A stretch of 16,026 nt of DNA from Elusimicrobia bacterium RIFCSPLOWO2_12_FULL_59_9 (GCA_001800185.1 MGUX01000049.1:1-16026); one strand, 5' to 3'; counted from the first letter of the stretch, positions 1-6,650 are shown. The notes: generated by a model not told the origin, from the sequence alone. Translations and numbers: made by a program.

Positions 1-3
1 GCA

Positions 4-51
4 CTAATGAAAATTGACCCACTTGCGCTAACGAAAAGTGAGCCAGACGTG
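4..51. repeat. Left-end tandem 24-bp terminal repeats of the IS21-like element
   Basis: Two repeat units of 24 bp start at 4 (ctaatgaaaattgaccc...) and 28 (ctaacgaaaagtgagcc...). In reverse complement they match the units at the right end: 4-27 agrees with 3832-3855 at 22 of 24 positions, and 28-51 agrees with 3856-3879 at about 18 of 24. Such multiple repeats are transposase-binding sites in the IS21 family. That they bind IstA here is inferred from the family. Confidence 0.85.
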
Positions 52-85
52 GAGGCGGGATTTACGTCGTGATCGCAGCGCCGAG

Positions 86-865
86 TCAGACCGCGTCGAG
101 GATGGCGGGTCTTGCCGCCCTGGCTGGAAGGCCGAGCTTGGGGTTGCGCAGGTTGACCGCATCTTTGGAGAACGTGATGGTGCGGCATTTTTGAAGCAGC
201 CGGCTGAGCAACGCGGCCACCAACGGAGCGTTGCCCAGGAATTTTCCCCATTCCTCAAAACCCAAATTCGTCGTGATGATCGTGCTCCTGCGGCTGCAGC
301 GCTCATCCATCAGACGGAAGAAGGCGTTGATCTGGCGCGGATCAGGGATATTGAGGTAGCCGAGCTCCTCAATGAGGAGCGCGTCCAGATGCGCCAGGCG
401 CTTGAGCAGCGTCCTGGCGCTGCGGTCGGCATGGCTGGCGCCCAATTCCTCGAAAAGGTCCTGCGCGGCGATCGCCTGGCAACGTTTGCCGGCGTAAAGG
501 GCCTTGACCAAAATGGACGATGCCAGTCCGCTTTTGCCAACTGCAGCCTGGCCGATGAATACCACCGATTCGCCCCGATCGATAAAGTCCAACTCCGCCA
601 ACTCATACATCGCCCGCTTGTTGACGCATTTCTGGATATGAAAGGGAAACGACTCCAAGGTCCAGAACTCACGCAGTCCCGAGCGCCTGAGCCGGGCGGC
701 GATGGCGCGGTTGCGCTGCCCCTCGTGTTCCCGGCGCAATAGCTCCAGCAAAAACGCGCTGTAGCTGGGCTTGTCTTTCTGCGCCCGGCGCAACGCCTCG
801 GCGACGGCCTGACGCACGTCCCAAAGTTTCAGGGCCTCCGACAGATTGTGGATTTCATCAAGCAT
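86..865 (-). CDS. istB: IS21-family transposition helper ATPase IstB
   Basis: A 259-aa AAA+ ATPase of the IstB/DnaC family, which assembles on target DNA and stimulates the IstA transposase. The Walker A motif GQAAVGKS is at residues 105-112. The Walker B region reads ALLIEELGYL (about 162-171), with Glu where family members usually have Asp. A sensor-1-like STIITTN stretch is at 194-200 and a conserved Arg (R222) sits in LLSRLL. The start is the ATG at 863-865: it overlaps the end of istA by 8 bp, which is typical of translational coupling, and has a purine-rich GGAAGGAG upstream. A longer upstream extension of the frame would lie inside istA and is not used. The length matches usual IstB proteins (about 250 aa). 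It looks intact. Confidence 0.93.
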   Translation of the reverse strand: MLDEIHNLSEALKLWDVRQAVAEALRRAQKDKPSYSAFLLELLRREHEGQRNRAIAARLRRSGLREFWTLESFPFHIQKCVNKRAMYELAELDFIDRGESVVFIGQAAVGKSGLASSILVKALYAGKRCQAIAAQDLFEELGASHADRSARTLLKRLAHLDALLIEELGYLNIPDPRQINAFFRLMDERCSRRSTIITTNLGFEEWGKFLGNAPLVAALLSRLLQKCRTITFSKDAVNLRNPKLGLPARAARPAILDAV

Positions 866-2384
866 TTTTGTCTTCTCCTTCCGGGTCTGGGATGTAATCG
901 TGCAGGTCCGGCTCCGGCGTGGCGGCCCCGAGACGGTACTCAGGCAGGCTCTCGATCTCTTGGGCCGCAAATTCCAGCGGCAGTTGATAATCCTTCTGAG
1001 CGATGTCTTGCAACACGATCGTCTCAATGCGATTGACATCGAAAAGGCGATGCTCGTGCGCCTTGGCCACTGCCTGGAGCAAGTCCTCGGTCTTATATTG
1101 GCACAACAAACGCCATAGCTTGCGTACGCTGCACCAATAGCGCGGCCCCCGTGACGCTTTGAGCGCCCCCAGGTACGCGGCCATCGGCTCACCCAAGGCT
1201 GCAAGCCTATCCTCCTCGATGAGCTTGGCCGATTTCTGCCGCCGTGGCGCGTCCGTCGGCCGCATCGGCTCCGCCTGAGGACTCCCTTCCACTTTCTTGG
1301 CGTGAACGGCCAGTTCCTTGCCGCCATCCACCACGATGACCCGATCCTTGCTCTCGCGTACCGTCACTTCCTTGCCAATATAGGACGCCGGCGCCGGATA
1401 CTTCATGCCGTGCAGGCTGATACAGCCGTAAGCGTCCACCGTTCGCGGCCACAGCCGGTACACCTCCGGCACGTATAGCGGCAAGGAATGCAGCGCCGGC
1501 TTTTCCACCGCGAAGAGTTCCACCGGGCTCGCTTTAAGCTCCCTCATCCGCCGCCGGTTGGCCGTATTTTCCACCCATTGCCAAGCTTGGCGGTTTAAAT
1601 CCACGTCATCCTTGAACGTCCGTCCCACTAAAAAATTGCGCTCCACATAATCGAAGGGCCTCTCGACTTTTCCCTTGCGATCGCTGTCGCCAATCTCGTG
1701 CGCTAAAAATCGGAAACCAAACCGCTCCTCAAAGGCCTCGATTTCCGGCGACATCTGCGCCCGGCTCCCCGACCCGCATACGATCGCAATCGATGTGTTG
1801 TCGATCACACAGCGCCGGCAGGCCCCGCCAAAATACTCGAAGGCGTCCGTCAAGAATACCTTCAAGTGAAACCGGTCGAAACGGGGATAAAAACAAATAA
1901 ACAGCATTCTCGAATACCCAAACACCAGGCTCGCGCATTGACGCTTCACTTTCCTCCCTCCCATCTCGATGCTGTAGGGCGAGGTATCGTGCTGCATCTC
2001 TTCACCCGGACCCGTCACGATGCGCCCAGCCGGAACTTTTTCCTTCACCCCGATCCCATGCTCCCGGCAAAACCACGTCAAGGTCGAATAAGAAACGTCC
2101 AGCTCCTTGCCCTGATTTTCAAGATCTTCGATGAGCTTCTCCCGAACTCGCACCAGGTTCACATGGCCTCGCCCGTCACGGCATTGCCCGTGCAGCGCGC
2201 GGATCGTCTCCAGATGCTCCGCCAATACGCTCTCGCGCTCTACCCTCATAGGTCCCGCCACGCCGACGCGCAGCGCCGCCTTCACGCTATTGCGGCTGAC
2301 TCTCAAATCCTTGGCTATCTTGCGGCTGCTGTGTCCTTGTTGATGCAGCCTCAAAATCGCTGTCCGCGTCGCTTGATCCAGCAT
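858..2384 (-). CDS. istA: IS21-family DDE transposase IstA
   Basis: A 508-aa transposase that would catalyse strand transfer of the element ends. An N-terminal helix-turn-helix (about residues 8-38, including SRKIAKDLRVSRNSVK) is followed by a retroviral-integrase-type DDE core. The likely catalytic residues are D133 (MQHDTSP), D195 (CVIDNTS) and E241 (GKVERPFDY). The C-terminal part (about 330-400) is a beta-rich region typical of IstA. I chose the ATG at 2382-2384 because an excellent AAGGAGG lies just upstream; the frame stays open for a further 20 codons inside the ParB-like gene. The start therefore overlaps the end of the ParB-like gene by 98 bp in another frame. Its stop overlaps istB by 8 bp. 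No frameshift is seen, so the gene appears functional. Confidence 0.94.
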   Translation of the reverse strand: MLDQATRTAILRLHQQGHSSRKIAKDLRVSRNSVKAALRVGVAGPMRVERESVLAEHLETIRALHGQCRDGRGHVNLVRVREKLIEDLENQGKELDVSYSTLTWFCREHGIGVKEKVPAGRIVTGPGEEMQHDTSPYSIEMGGRKVKRQCASLVFGYSRMLFICFYPRFDRFHLKVFLTDAFEYFGGACRRCVIDNTSIAIVCGSGSRAQMSPEIEAFEERFGFRFLAHEIGDSDRKGKVERPFDYVERNFLVGRTFKDDVDLNRQAWQWVENTANRRRMRELKASPVELFAVEKPALHSLPLYVPEVYRLWPRTVDAYGCISLHGMKYPAPASYIGKEVTVRESKDRVIVVDGGKELAVHAKKVEGSPQAEPMRPTDAPRRQKSAKLIEEDRLAALGEPMAAYLGALKASRGPRYWCSVRKLWRLLCQYKTEDLLQAVAKAHEHRLFDVNRIETIVLQDIAQKDYQLPLEFAAQEIESLPEYRLGAATPEPDLHDYIPDPEGEDKNA

Positions 2385-3297
2385 GTTCCTCCGCCTCCTT
2401 TTGGACCGCCGGCAACGTCGCCGCCACCGCATGCTCCAAATCATCCCATCGCTCCCGGCTGCGCTGGAATGCTTCCAATAACTTCCGCCGAGTCCCCTCC
2501 GGCGTGTCGTAGTTCATCACCCGGCGCCATAGCCGCGCCAAACCCAAACAAACGTTTCCCACCAATCCCAGGTTGTTCAGGCAGCGGTTCTCGCTATCGC
2601 TTAATCCTAGGTCCTGCTCCCCTTGCTTGGCCCTCTCCAACGCCTTCAAGAACCTTACCGGATCCTCCAGGATCTTCGCCGCCGCTTGGCTCCGCCCCAA
2701 CCCATAATGCCGGCACAGCACGCCGATCTCACGGCTCGTCAACCGCGCTTCGCCGATTTTCTCCGCCAATTTCTCGCACCCTGAACCGTTGCCGCGCGAC
2801 AACGGCAATAGGTAGGTCACTGCCGCATGCGCCCCCAGCATTCCTCTTTGCACTTTCTCCTGCACGCTCTCCGGCAGACTCTCCACCAGCCCCAGCCGCC
2901 GGCTCACCCAACTCTTCGACCGGTCCATCCCAACCGCCACCTTCCCCAGCTCCCACCCTATCACCCGGTGCAATTCATGCACCAGCCAGCCCTCTTCCAA
3001 AACGTTAAAGCCGCTGCCGCTGGCCATCTGGTACACCGACACTAAAGCCTCACCCACAGGCATCTCCACAACCATCGCTTTCACTACATCGCATTTCAAC
3101 CGCTTGAGGACTCTGACCCGTTTGTGCCCATCAATCACCACATAACGCCCCTCGCCGTCTTTAACAACGCTGATCGCGTTCCGCTGGCCGTGCTCTTGGA
3201 TCGATAGCAGCAGCCGTGCCTCCTGCCGCCGCTGACCCACCCGCAGCTTCGCATATCTCGCGTCCAGCGCCTCTAGATTCAATTCCACGAGCTTCAC
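2287..3297 (-). CDS. ParB/Srx-domain protein with HTH, carried by the IS21-like element
   Basis: A 336-aa protein with a ParB/sulfiredoxin-type N-terminal domain: VVIDGHKRVRVL at residues 53-64 corresponds to the GERR-type box of ParB. A KorB/ParB-like helix-turn-helix follows, around 115-138 (LGKVAVGMDRSKSWVSRRLG). The region where canonical ParB has its ENxQR box reads MASGSGFN, so a ParB-type CTP clamp is doubtful. The C-terminal 60 residues are polar and Glu/Gln/Ser-rich, and are partly fixed by the 98-bp overlap with istA. It starts at a GTG (3295-3297) with GGAGGG about 4 nt upstream, only 8 nt after the small upstream gene, so it is in the same operon. A role in end or target binding, or in regulating transposition, is inference. 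Partitioning is unlikely because there is no ParA partner. Confidence 0.85.
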   Translation of the reverse strand: MKLVELNLEALDARYAKLRVGQRRQEARLLLSIQEHGQRNAISVVKDGEGRYVVIDGHKRVRVLKRLKCDVVKAMVVEMPVGEALVSVYQMASGSGFNVLEEGWLVHELHRVIGWELGKVAVGMDRSKSWVSRRLGLVESLPESVQEKVQRGMLGAHAAVTYLLPLSRGNGSGCEKLAEKIGEARLTSREIGVLCRHYGLGRSQAAAKILEDPVRFLKALERAKQGEQDLGLSDSENRCLNNLGLVGNVCLGLARLWRRVMNYDTPEGTRRKLLEAFQRSRERWDDLEHAVAATLPAVQKEAEEHAGSSDADSDFEAASTRTQQPQDSQGFESQPQ

Positions 3298-3305
3298 TCC
3301 CTCCG

Positions 3306-3686
3306 TTATACCTCAGAGCCTCTCAACTTGCCTATAAATTCCTGTTTTGCGACGGATATCATTGTCATCCTCGTCGAGGATTGCCGGTCATCGTTCCTGT
3401 TTTGCGACGCTTTTGACCGCTTGCGCCTCATCCGCGCCGCCTCGCGCCCACGATATGCCGGATGCTCCCTTCGATATCTCGGCCAGTATTTTCGACGCGC
3501 CGCCCACCCGCGTGCCTTCGCTTGTCGCTCCTGACGCCATCGCGGGTCAGCTCTTCTCCACGCGCGATCCAGCATCCGCTTGAGTTTGCGCTTGCATCGC
3601 AACCGGCAGCATACCTGCTGTCGCGCCGCCTGGGGAAGATAAGGTTCGTACCATTGCCGGCAAAATAGACACCGCTTCTGCGCCAT
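3306..3686 (-). CDS. Small Cys/Arg-rich protein, first gene of the IS21-like operon
   Basis: A 126-aa very basic protein. The N-terminal 35 residues hold a C-x2-C pair (CLFC, residues 6-9) and a second Cys cluster (CCRLRC, about 26-31) followed by KRKLKR, suggesting a small zinc ribbon or finger that contacts nucleic acid. The middle is rich in Arg, Trp and Tyr (RRKYWPRYRREHP) and the tail is polar. The ATG at 3684-3686 has GGAGG 6 nt upstream and the stop lies 8 nt before the ParB-like start, so it is co-transcribed and probably translated. I do not recognise a named family. Function is unknown; a DNA-binding accessory or regulator of the element is a reasonable guess from composition and position only. 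Confidence 0.7.
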   Translation of the reverse strand: MAQKRCLFCRQWYEPYLPQAARQQVCCRLRCKRKLKRMLDRAWRRADPRWRQERQAKARGWAARRKYWPRYRREHPAYRGREAARMRRKRSKASQNRNDDRQSSTRMTMISVAKQEFIGKLRGSEV

Positions 3687-3764
3687 AGGCTACCTCCGCC
3701 TCAATGGCAGGGTAGCCGGATTATGTTTTGGCTCCTATAAGAGGAAGGGGGCAAACAACAACAT

Positions 3765-3823
3765 CGGCGCCGACCGGAGTGTCGGCGCCGGGGTTTTCAT
3801 CCCGCCATAGGCGGGCTGAAAAC
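3765..3823. repeat. Two back-to-back hairpins inside the right end of the IS21-like element
   Basis: The first hairpin pairs 3765-3774 (CGGCGCCGAC) with 3781-3790 perfectly around a 6-nt loop. The second pairs 3793-3806 with 3810-3823 (13 of 14 positions) around a 3-nt ATA loop. They lie between the right terminal repeats and the first gene of the element. In the second hairpin the T-run is on the 5' side of the stem and the A-run on the 3' side, the reverse of a simple intrinsic terminator. They could block read-in transcription, fold at the 5' end of the operon mRNA, or act as a DNA structure in transposition. None of these is shown. Confidence 0.7.
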
Positions 3824-3831
3824 CTTCAAAA

Positions 3832-3879
3832 CGCAAGTGGGTCAGTTTTGATTAGCGAGGGTGGGTCACTTCTCGTTAG
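3832..3879. repeat. Right-end tandem 24-bp terminal repeats of the IS21-like element
   Basis: Two adjacent 24-bp units (3832-3855 and 3856-3879) are inverted relative to the left-end units. Read from the minus strand, the outer unit begins ctaacgagaagtgaccc and the inner one ctaatcaaaactgaccc. The spacing is exactly 24 bp, as at the left end. Confidence 0.85.
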
Positions 3880-4168
3880 CGGCGAAGAGACGATCCGTGA
3901 TATCGAGAAATCCAAACAAACCATGCACGCGAACGGCGTGCAAGCCATAGGTTGAACAGCTTGGATGCATCGGGCAAAAGCTCCTTATCCCCTTTCCGAA
4001 TGCCATCCGGTAGCCGTGAACCACGGCCGACACGGGCATAGACAAAAATTCCTTGAGGTTGGTCCCGTCGAGTTGATTGGCTCTCTCGGTGGCAAAGAGT
4101 TGGAAGCAAGGCACAAAAAAGCAGAGGCTAATTGCCAAGAATATTGTGCACATCTTCACTCTTAGCAT
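3866..4168 (-). pseudogene. YidD-like exported protein gene, 3' end cut off by the IS
   Basis: Encodes 100 residues: an N-terminal hydrophobic signal (about 6-26) followed by a region resembling YidD, the small factor linked to YidC-dependent membrane insertion. The diagnostic part is CPMHPSCSTYGLHAVRVHG (65-83), matching the C-x3-PSCS-x-Y family core, then DITDRL (89-94). The frame then enters the IS right terminal repeat, and the last residues (about NEK) and the TGA stop come from that repeat. The C-terminal part of the original gene should lie beyond the left end of the element, outside this window. The start at 4166-4168 is tentative; an ATG five codons in is equally possible. A TTGACA-like -35 box lies at 4214-4219, without a convincing -10. 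Confidence 0.75.
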
Positions 4169-4298
4169 TCTCGCATTTTCTGAGCCTCACATAAAGGCCC
4201 AGGGGCATTGGCCTGTCAATAAGTTGACTTGTTTATGGACAAATCACGCAAGGATCGGCCCGTCCCAGGTTTCGGACACACGGTGAAAGCGGGAAGAG

Positions 4299-4412
4299 TC
4301 AGGGCAAAAGCACTTGGGCGCCGGGAAAGTCTTGAAAATCGGCGTCCAGGGTGATGATTTGGGCTTGATATTGCTTGGCGGTGGCGTAGACAATGGCGTC
4401 CGCCATCGGCAT
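4299..4412 (-). pseudogene. C-terminal remnant of a PIN-domain (VapC-type) toxin
   Basis: The last 37 residues of a short open frame read like the end of a PIN-domain ribonuclease: ADAIVYATAKQY, then ITLDADFQDFPGAQVLLP. This matches the family pattern of an aDa(i/l).Ata helix, a strand, and an acidic (T)xDxDF motif before the C-terminal strand. The N-terminal two thirds, with the first catalytic Asp, are absent. The sequence upstream in this frame (to 4511) has no PIN similarity and runs into the neighbouring ATPase gene. No antitoxin partner is visible. It is therefore a decayed fragment rather than a working toxin. Confidence 0.7.
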
Positions 4413-4491
4413 TAAGATCACAAACGGTCTTTCTTTTCCCGAAGGTTTCGGATGTTCATGCCTTTTAGAGTGAGTCAAGCCAGGCACGGGT

Positions 4492-5619
4492 TTACGCGGA
4501 CTTGCCGCCAAGGGAGATGCGGATGTACTCCGCCAAGTCGCGGTCGGCGATCTCGTACTTGCCCCTTCCGGCTTTGCGGACTATCCCGGCTTGAATCAGC
4601 CTTTGGAGTTGCGCCGGGATGGTATCCTGGGACACGCCGCTCTCCTGCGCAATGTTCTTAGGGGTAGTCGGCCCCAGGAAGTCCATATGGGCCAGTATCC
4701 TTTGCTGTGTCTCCGAGACGTGCGCCGCCCGAGTTATGACGGCCTCATACGCATTGGTCTCAAACAGATAGCTTTTGAACGCCTCGGCCCAAACGTCTTG
4801 CTCGCCTTTCTTCATGGCTTCGACCGCATGGCTGCCCAACACATGTAGGTAGTGCGGATAGCCGCCGGACAACTCTGCAATCCGCGACCGGACCAATGGA
4901 GTAAGCTTGTGCGCCGCCCCCTCCTCTAGCTTGGCCATGACCTCTACGCATTCGAGCATTTTGAACCGCTTGAGATGGACCGGGATGCAATGCCGCTTCA
5001 AGGGAGAATATCTGCCCAGGCTCTCCACGAGGTTCTCGGACCCGGCGAAAAAAAATCCCAGGCGATGTCCACTTTGGGTAAGGCTGGTCCAGACGTTACG
5101 CAGTATCTGAAGCCCGGTCACATGCGCCTTCAGGCCGTCGCTTTCGTCAAGAAAGAACACGAGCGACTGGTGTCCGCGCCGCGTCATCTTGTCTAGGAGC
5201 AAGGACAGCCTCTCATGGACTTCCGCCTGAAGCGTCCTGGGACGTTTCTGAAGGCGGACAACGTAGTCCCACCCCTTCTCGAACTCTCCCACCGCCACCC
5301 GGAACTTCTCCCACAGTCCGATGCTCTTGAGGGCCGATCCCACTTCCTCGAAGATCGTGTCGTAGAATTCCCGCACCTCCTCGAACTCATGCAGCGCGAT
5401 GTGCAGGGGCAGTATCTTGCGCTCCAAGCACATGGACTCGGCTTTGTTGAGCAAGGAAGTCTTCCCAATGCCGCGTTCCCCGCATATCATAGCTCCACGC
5501 GGACGGCCTTCCTGGATCGCCCTGAGGGTGTATTCGATTTGCCGCAAATGCTCCGTGCGGTCACCAAATCGGTCGGGCGGGATGACCTGATCAGGGTAGA
5601 ATCGGGGATAATCTAACAT
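4492..5619 (-). CDS. AAA ATPase with C-terminal winged helix
   Basis: A 375-aa single-copy P-loop ATPase resembling the Orc1/Cdc6-like and archaeal-type 'ATP-binding protein' AAA families. Walker A GERGIGKT is at 47-54. Walker B LVFFLDE is at 153-159, with D158 and E159. A sensor-1-like FFAGSENL lies at 190-197 and an SGGYPHYLHVLG motif at 251-262, typical of this ATPase group. Residues 300-370 look like a winged helix (TPKNIAQESGVSQDTIPAQLQRL, then a GKYEIAD wing), so DNA binding is likely. The ATG at 5617-5619 has AGGAG about 11 nt upstream. The gene is intact and stands alone. Such ATPases occur on mobile and plasmid-like DNA and in defence islands, but no partner here fixes the role. Confidence 0.85.
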   Translation of the reverse strand: MLDYPRFYPDQVIPPDRFGDRTEHLRQIEYTLRAIQEGRPRGAMICGERGIGKTSLLNKAESMCLERKILPLHIALHEFEEVREFYDTIFEEVGSALKSIGLWEKFRVAVGEFEKGWDYVVRLQKRPRTLQAEVHERLSLLLDKMTRRGHQSLVFFLDESDGLKAHVTGLQILRNVWTSLTQSGHRLGFFFAGSENLVESLGRYSPLKRHCIPVHLKRFKMLECVEVMAKLEEGAAHKLTPLVRSRIAELSGGYPHYLHVLGSHAVEAMKKGEQDVWAEAFKSYLFETNAYEAVITRAAHVSETQQRILAHMDFLGPTTPKNIAQESGVSQDTIPAQLQRLIQAGIVRKAGRGKYEIADRDLAEYIRISLGGKSA

Positions 5620-5673
5620 AACCTAACGCTCTCCTAACAGACGTGTTAGCTTGTGTTAGGATTGTAGCAAATC
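5613..5673 (-). promoter_or_regulatory. Promoter and multi-repeat operator of the AAA ATPase gene
   Basis: On the minus strand a TACAAT -10 box (5661-5666) is preceded by TTTGC. Between it and the start codon lie repeated GTTAG/CTAAC half-sites. CTAACA (5634-5639) and TGTTAG (5644-5649) form a perfect 6-bp dyad around GACG. Further CCTAAC (5622-5627) and GTTAGG (5655-5660) copies are placed almost symmetrically outside it, with another CTAAC at 5613-5617. The cluster covers the expected transcription start and the ribosome-binding region, as an autoregulatory operator would. No good -35 box is seen. The regulator is unknown; the ATPase's own winged helix is a candidate by inference. Confidence 0.55.
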
Positions 5674-5908
5674 TCCCAAGCCGCAGCAGTCCGGGCATGC
5701 TCTGTTGCCTCCAAAAGCGAGAGCCTTCAAAGCGGCGTGGACAGCGTGTAAGCCGGCCTATTCTACCTTCTGGAGAAGTCCCGACGCCAGCGGAGACCCC
5801 GTCCCCCTAGAGCCCCTACCCCTGTTTGGGCGGTCGGCCTGCCGGCGGAGGAACTTGTCGAGGCTGCTCTCCTTCCGTTTCACGCGTTTCACCGCGACGG
5901 CATCTCCT
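5674..5908. other. Gene-poor stretch between the ATPase promoter and mazF
   Basis: I see no convincing gene, RNA or repeat here. One short minus-strand frame (5758-5892, 44 aa, GTG start, AAGGAG about 11 nt upstream, rich in Arg/Gly/Ser) follows mazF directly. It resembles nothing I know and could be chance. Confidence 0.4.
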
Positions 5909-6268
5909 TCATTCTGCGCTGATCAGGAGATCCAGAATGAGCGCCAGATTTTCCGAGACCTTCTGCATGACCGGTTCTGAAACGGAACCCAGCGACTTGA
6001 TCATCCGGCGGTTGTCGATCGCGCGGAGTTGGTCCACCATCACATCGGAATCCTTATCGAGCCCTGCTTGAATTCCCGAAAGGTGAACCCGCAAATGTTT
6101 CACCGATCGTTTTACATTCGTCGTCAGAGGACAGACCAAGGTCGATGGATGGTGGCCGTTAAGCAAATCCGTCTGGACCACGAGCACCGGGCGGATTTTC
6201 CCCGGCTCCGTGCCTTTGGGAGGATTCAAGTCGGCCAAGCATACGGTTCCGCGTTGGATGCGGATCAC
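5909..6268 (-). CDS. mazF: MazF/PemK-family toxin endoribonuclease
   Basis: A 119-aa protein of the MazF/PemK family, toxins that cleave mRNA at short sequence motifs. The family pattern is clear: RGTVCLADLNP at 6-16, GTEPGKIRPVLVVQ at 19-32 with the conserved catalytic-type Arg (R26), then the strand and turn LVCPLTTN at 44-51 with the conserved Thr. VMVDQLRAID at 76-85 is the usual late beta strand and loop. The ATG overlaps the antitoxin stop by 4 bp (ATGA), so the two are translationally coupled, antitoxin first. Length is normal for the family and no residue appears lost, so it is probably an active module. Confidence 0.92.
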   Translation of the reverse strand: MIRIQRGTVCLADLNPPKGTEPGKIRPVLVVQTDLLNGHHPSTLVCPLTTNVKRSVKHLRVHLSGIQAGLDKDSDVMVDQLRAIDNRRMIKSLGSVSEPVMQKVSENLALILDLLISAE

Positions 6269-6501
6269 AGTCCTTCATCCTGGAACGTCTCGAATTCGCG
6301 GAGGACGGCCAACGATTCCTGCCTGACCTGCTCCGACTCGCGGCGAAGTTCTTTGGCCAGGAGGCGCCTTTCATAGAGATGGTTGAAGAAACGCAGAGCC
6401 CTATTGATGTAGGCGTTGCGGCTGACTCCGACCGTTTGAGCCGAATGATCAATCTTGCGCAATTCCCTGTCGTTGATCTTAAGCGAAATAGATCTAGTCA
6501 T
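6265..6501 (-). CDS. Ribbon-helix-helix antitoxin partner of MazF
   Basis: A 78-aa protein. Residues 3-45 fit a ribbon-helix-helix fold: a strand (RSISLKIN), then an amphipathic helix and a turn (VGVSRNAYINRAL). Such domains dimerise and bind the operon's own operator. The Arg/Glu-rich C-terminal half (about 46-78) would be the disordered toxin-binding tail. It lies directly upstream of mazF with an ATGA overlap. The ATG at 6499-6501 has an AAGGTG-type ribosome-binding site 6 nt upstream. Identity as the antitoxin rests on gene order, size and fold pattern; the exact family (CopG/MazE-like) is uncertain. Confidence 0.82.
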   Translation of the reverse strand: MTRSISLKINDRELRKIDHSAQTVGVSRNAYINRALRFFNHLYERRLLAKELRRESEQVRQESLAVLREFETFQDEGL

Positions 6502-6507
6502 GGTATC

Positions 6508-6554
6508 ACCTTAGGTAACACCTAAAGTATATCATGCCGCGGCTTTGCCGTCAA
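6508..6554 (-). promoter_or_regulatory. Promoter and palindromic operator of the toxin-antitoxin operon
   Basis: On the minus strand TTGACG (6549-6554) and TATACT (6526-6531) are separated by exactly 17 bp, a near-consensus sigma70-type promoter. A 9-3-9 inverted repeat, ACCTTAGGT-AAC-ACCTAAAGT (6508-6528, one mismatch), overlaps the -10 box and covers the start of transcription. A ribbon-helix-helix antitoxin bound there would repress its own operon, the usual control of such modules. Confidence 0.75.
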
Positions 6555-6596
6555 GTGCTGGAAGGAGCCGGCATTCTCCCCGGCGTTTTAGCCGAT

Positions 6597-6628
6597 AAAA
6601 AAGGCCCGCGCCTTTCGGCGCGGGCCTT
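6597..6628 (-). terminator. Rho-independent terminator of the cold-shock gene
   Basis: A perfect 12-bp GC-rich stem (6601-6612 with 6617-6628) closes a 4-nt loop. On the minus strand it is followed at once by a run of T (TTTTTTAT). It lies 22 bp past the csp stop codon. Confidence 0.93.
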
Positions 6629-6650
6629 CGATTCTTAGATGCTTAGGGGT

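Larger units (their letters stand above)
1..3881 (-). mobile_element. IS21-like insertion element with two extra genes
   Basis: Four same-strand genes (small Cys/Arg-rich protein, ParB-like protein, IstA, IstB) are tightly packed or overlapping between matching terminal repeats, the hallmark layout of the IS21 family (DDE transposase IstA plus AAA+ helper IstB, multiple terminal repeats). The right terminus is at about 3879-3881 because the repeat there interrupts a yidD-like gene. The left terminus is at or just before position 1. The outermost visible left repeat (4-27) matches the inner right repeat best, so one more 24-bp repeat may lie left of the window. For that reason no target-site duplication can be read. 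The element is larger than a minimal two-gene IS21, owing to the two upstream genes. All four frames are open with intact motifs, so it may be active. Confidence 0.9.

Noticed and set aside
38..742. Plus-strand open frame opposite istB
   Set aside because: No domain pattern; it is the complement of a clear IstB ATPase.
1866..3008. Long plus-strand open frame (380 codons) opposite istA and the ParB-like gene
   Set aside because: Pro/Ser/Arg-rich composition typical of an antisense shadow; the minus-strand genes have clear domains and ribosome-binding sites.
3793..3823. Intrinsic terminator at the IS right end
   Set aside because: The T-run precedes and the A-run follows the stem on both readings, and no T-run lies after the hairpin.
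5674..5908. tRNA or small RNA gene in the gap before mazF
   Set aside because: No cloverleaf, T-loop or terminator signature could be found by eye.
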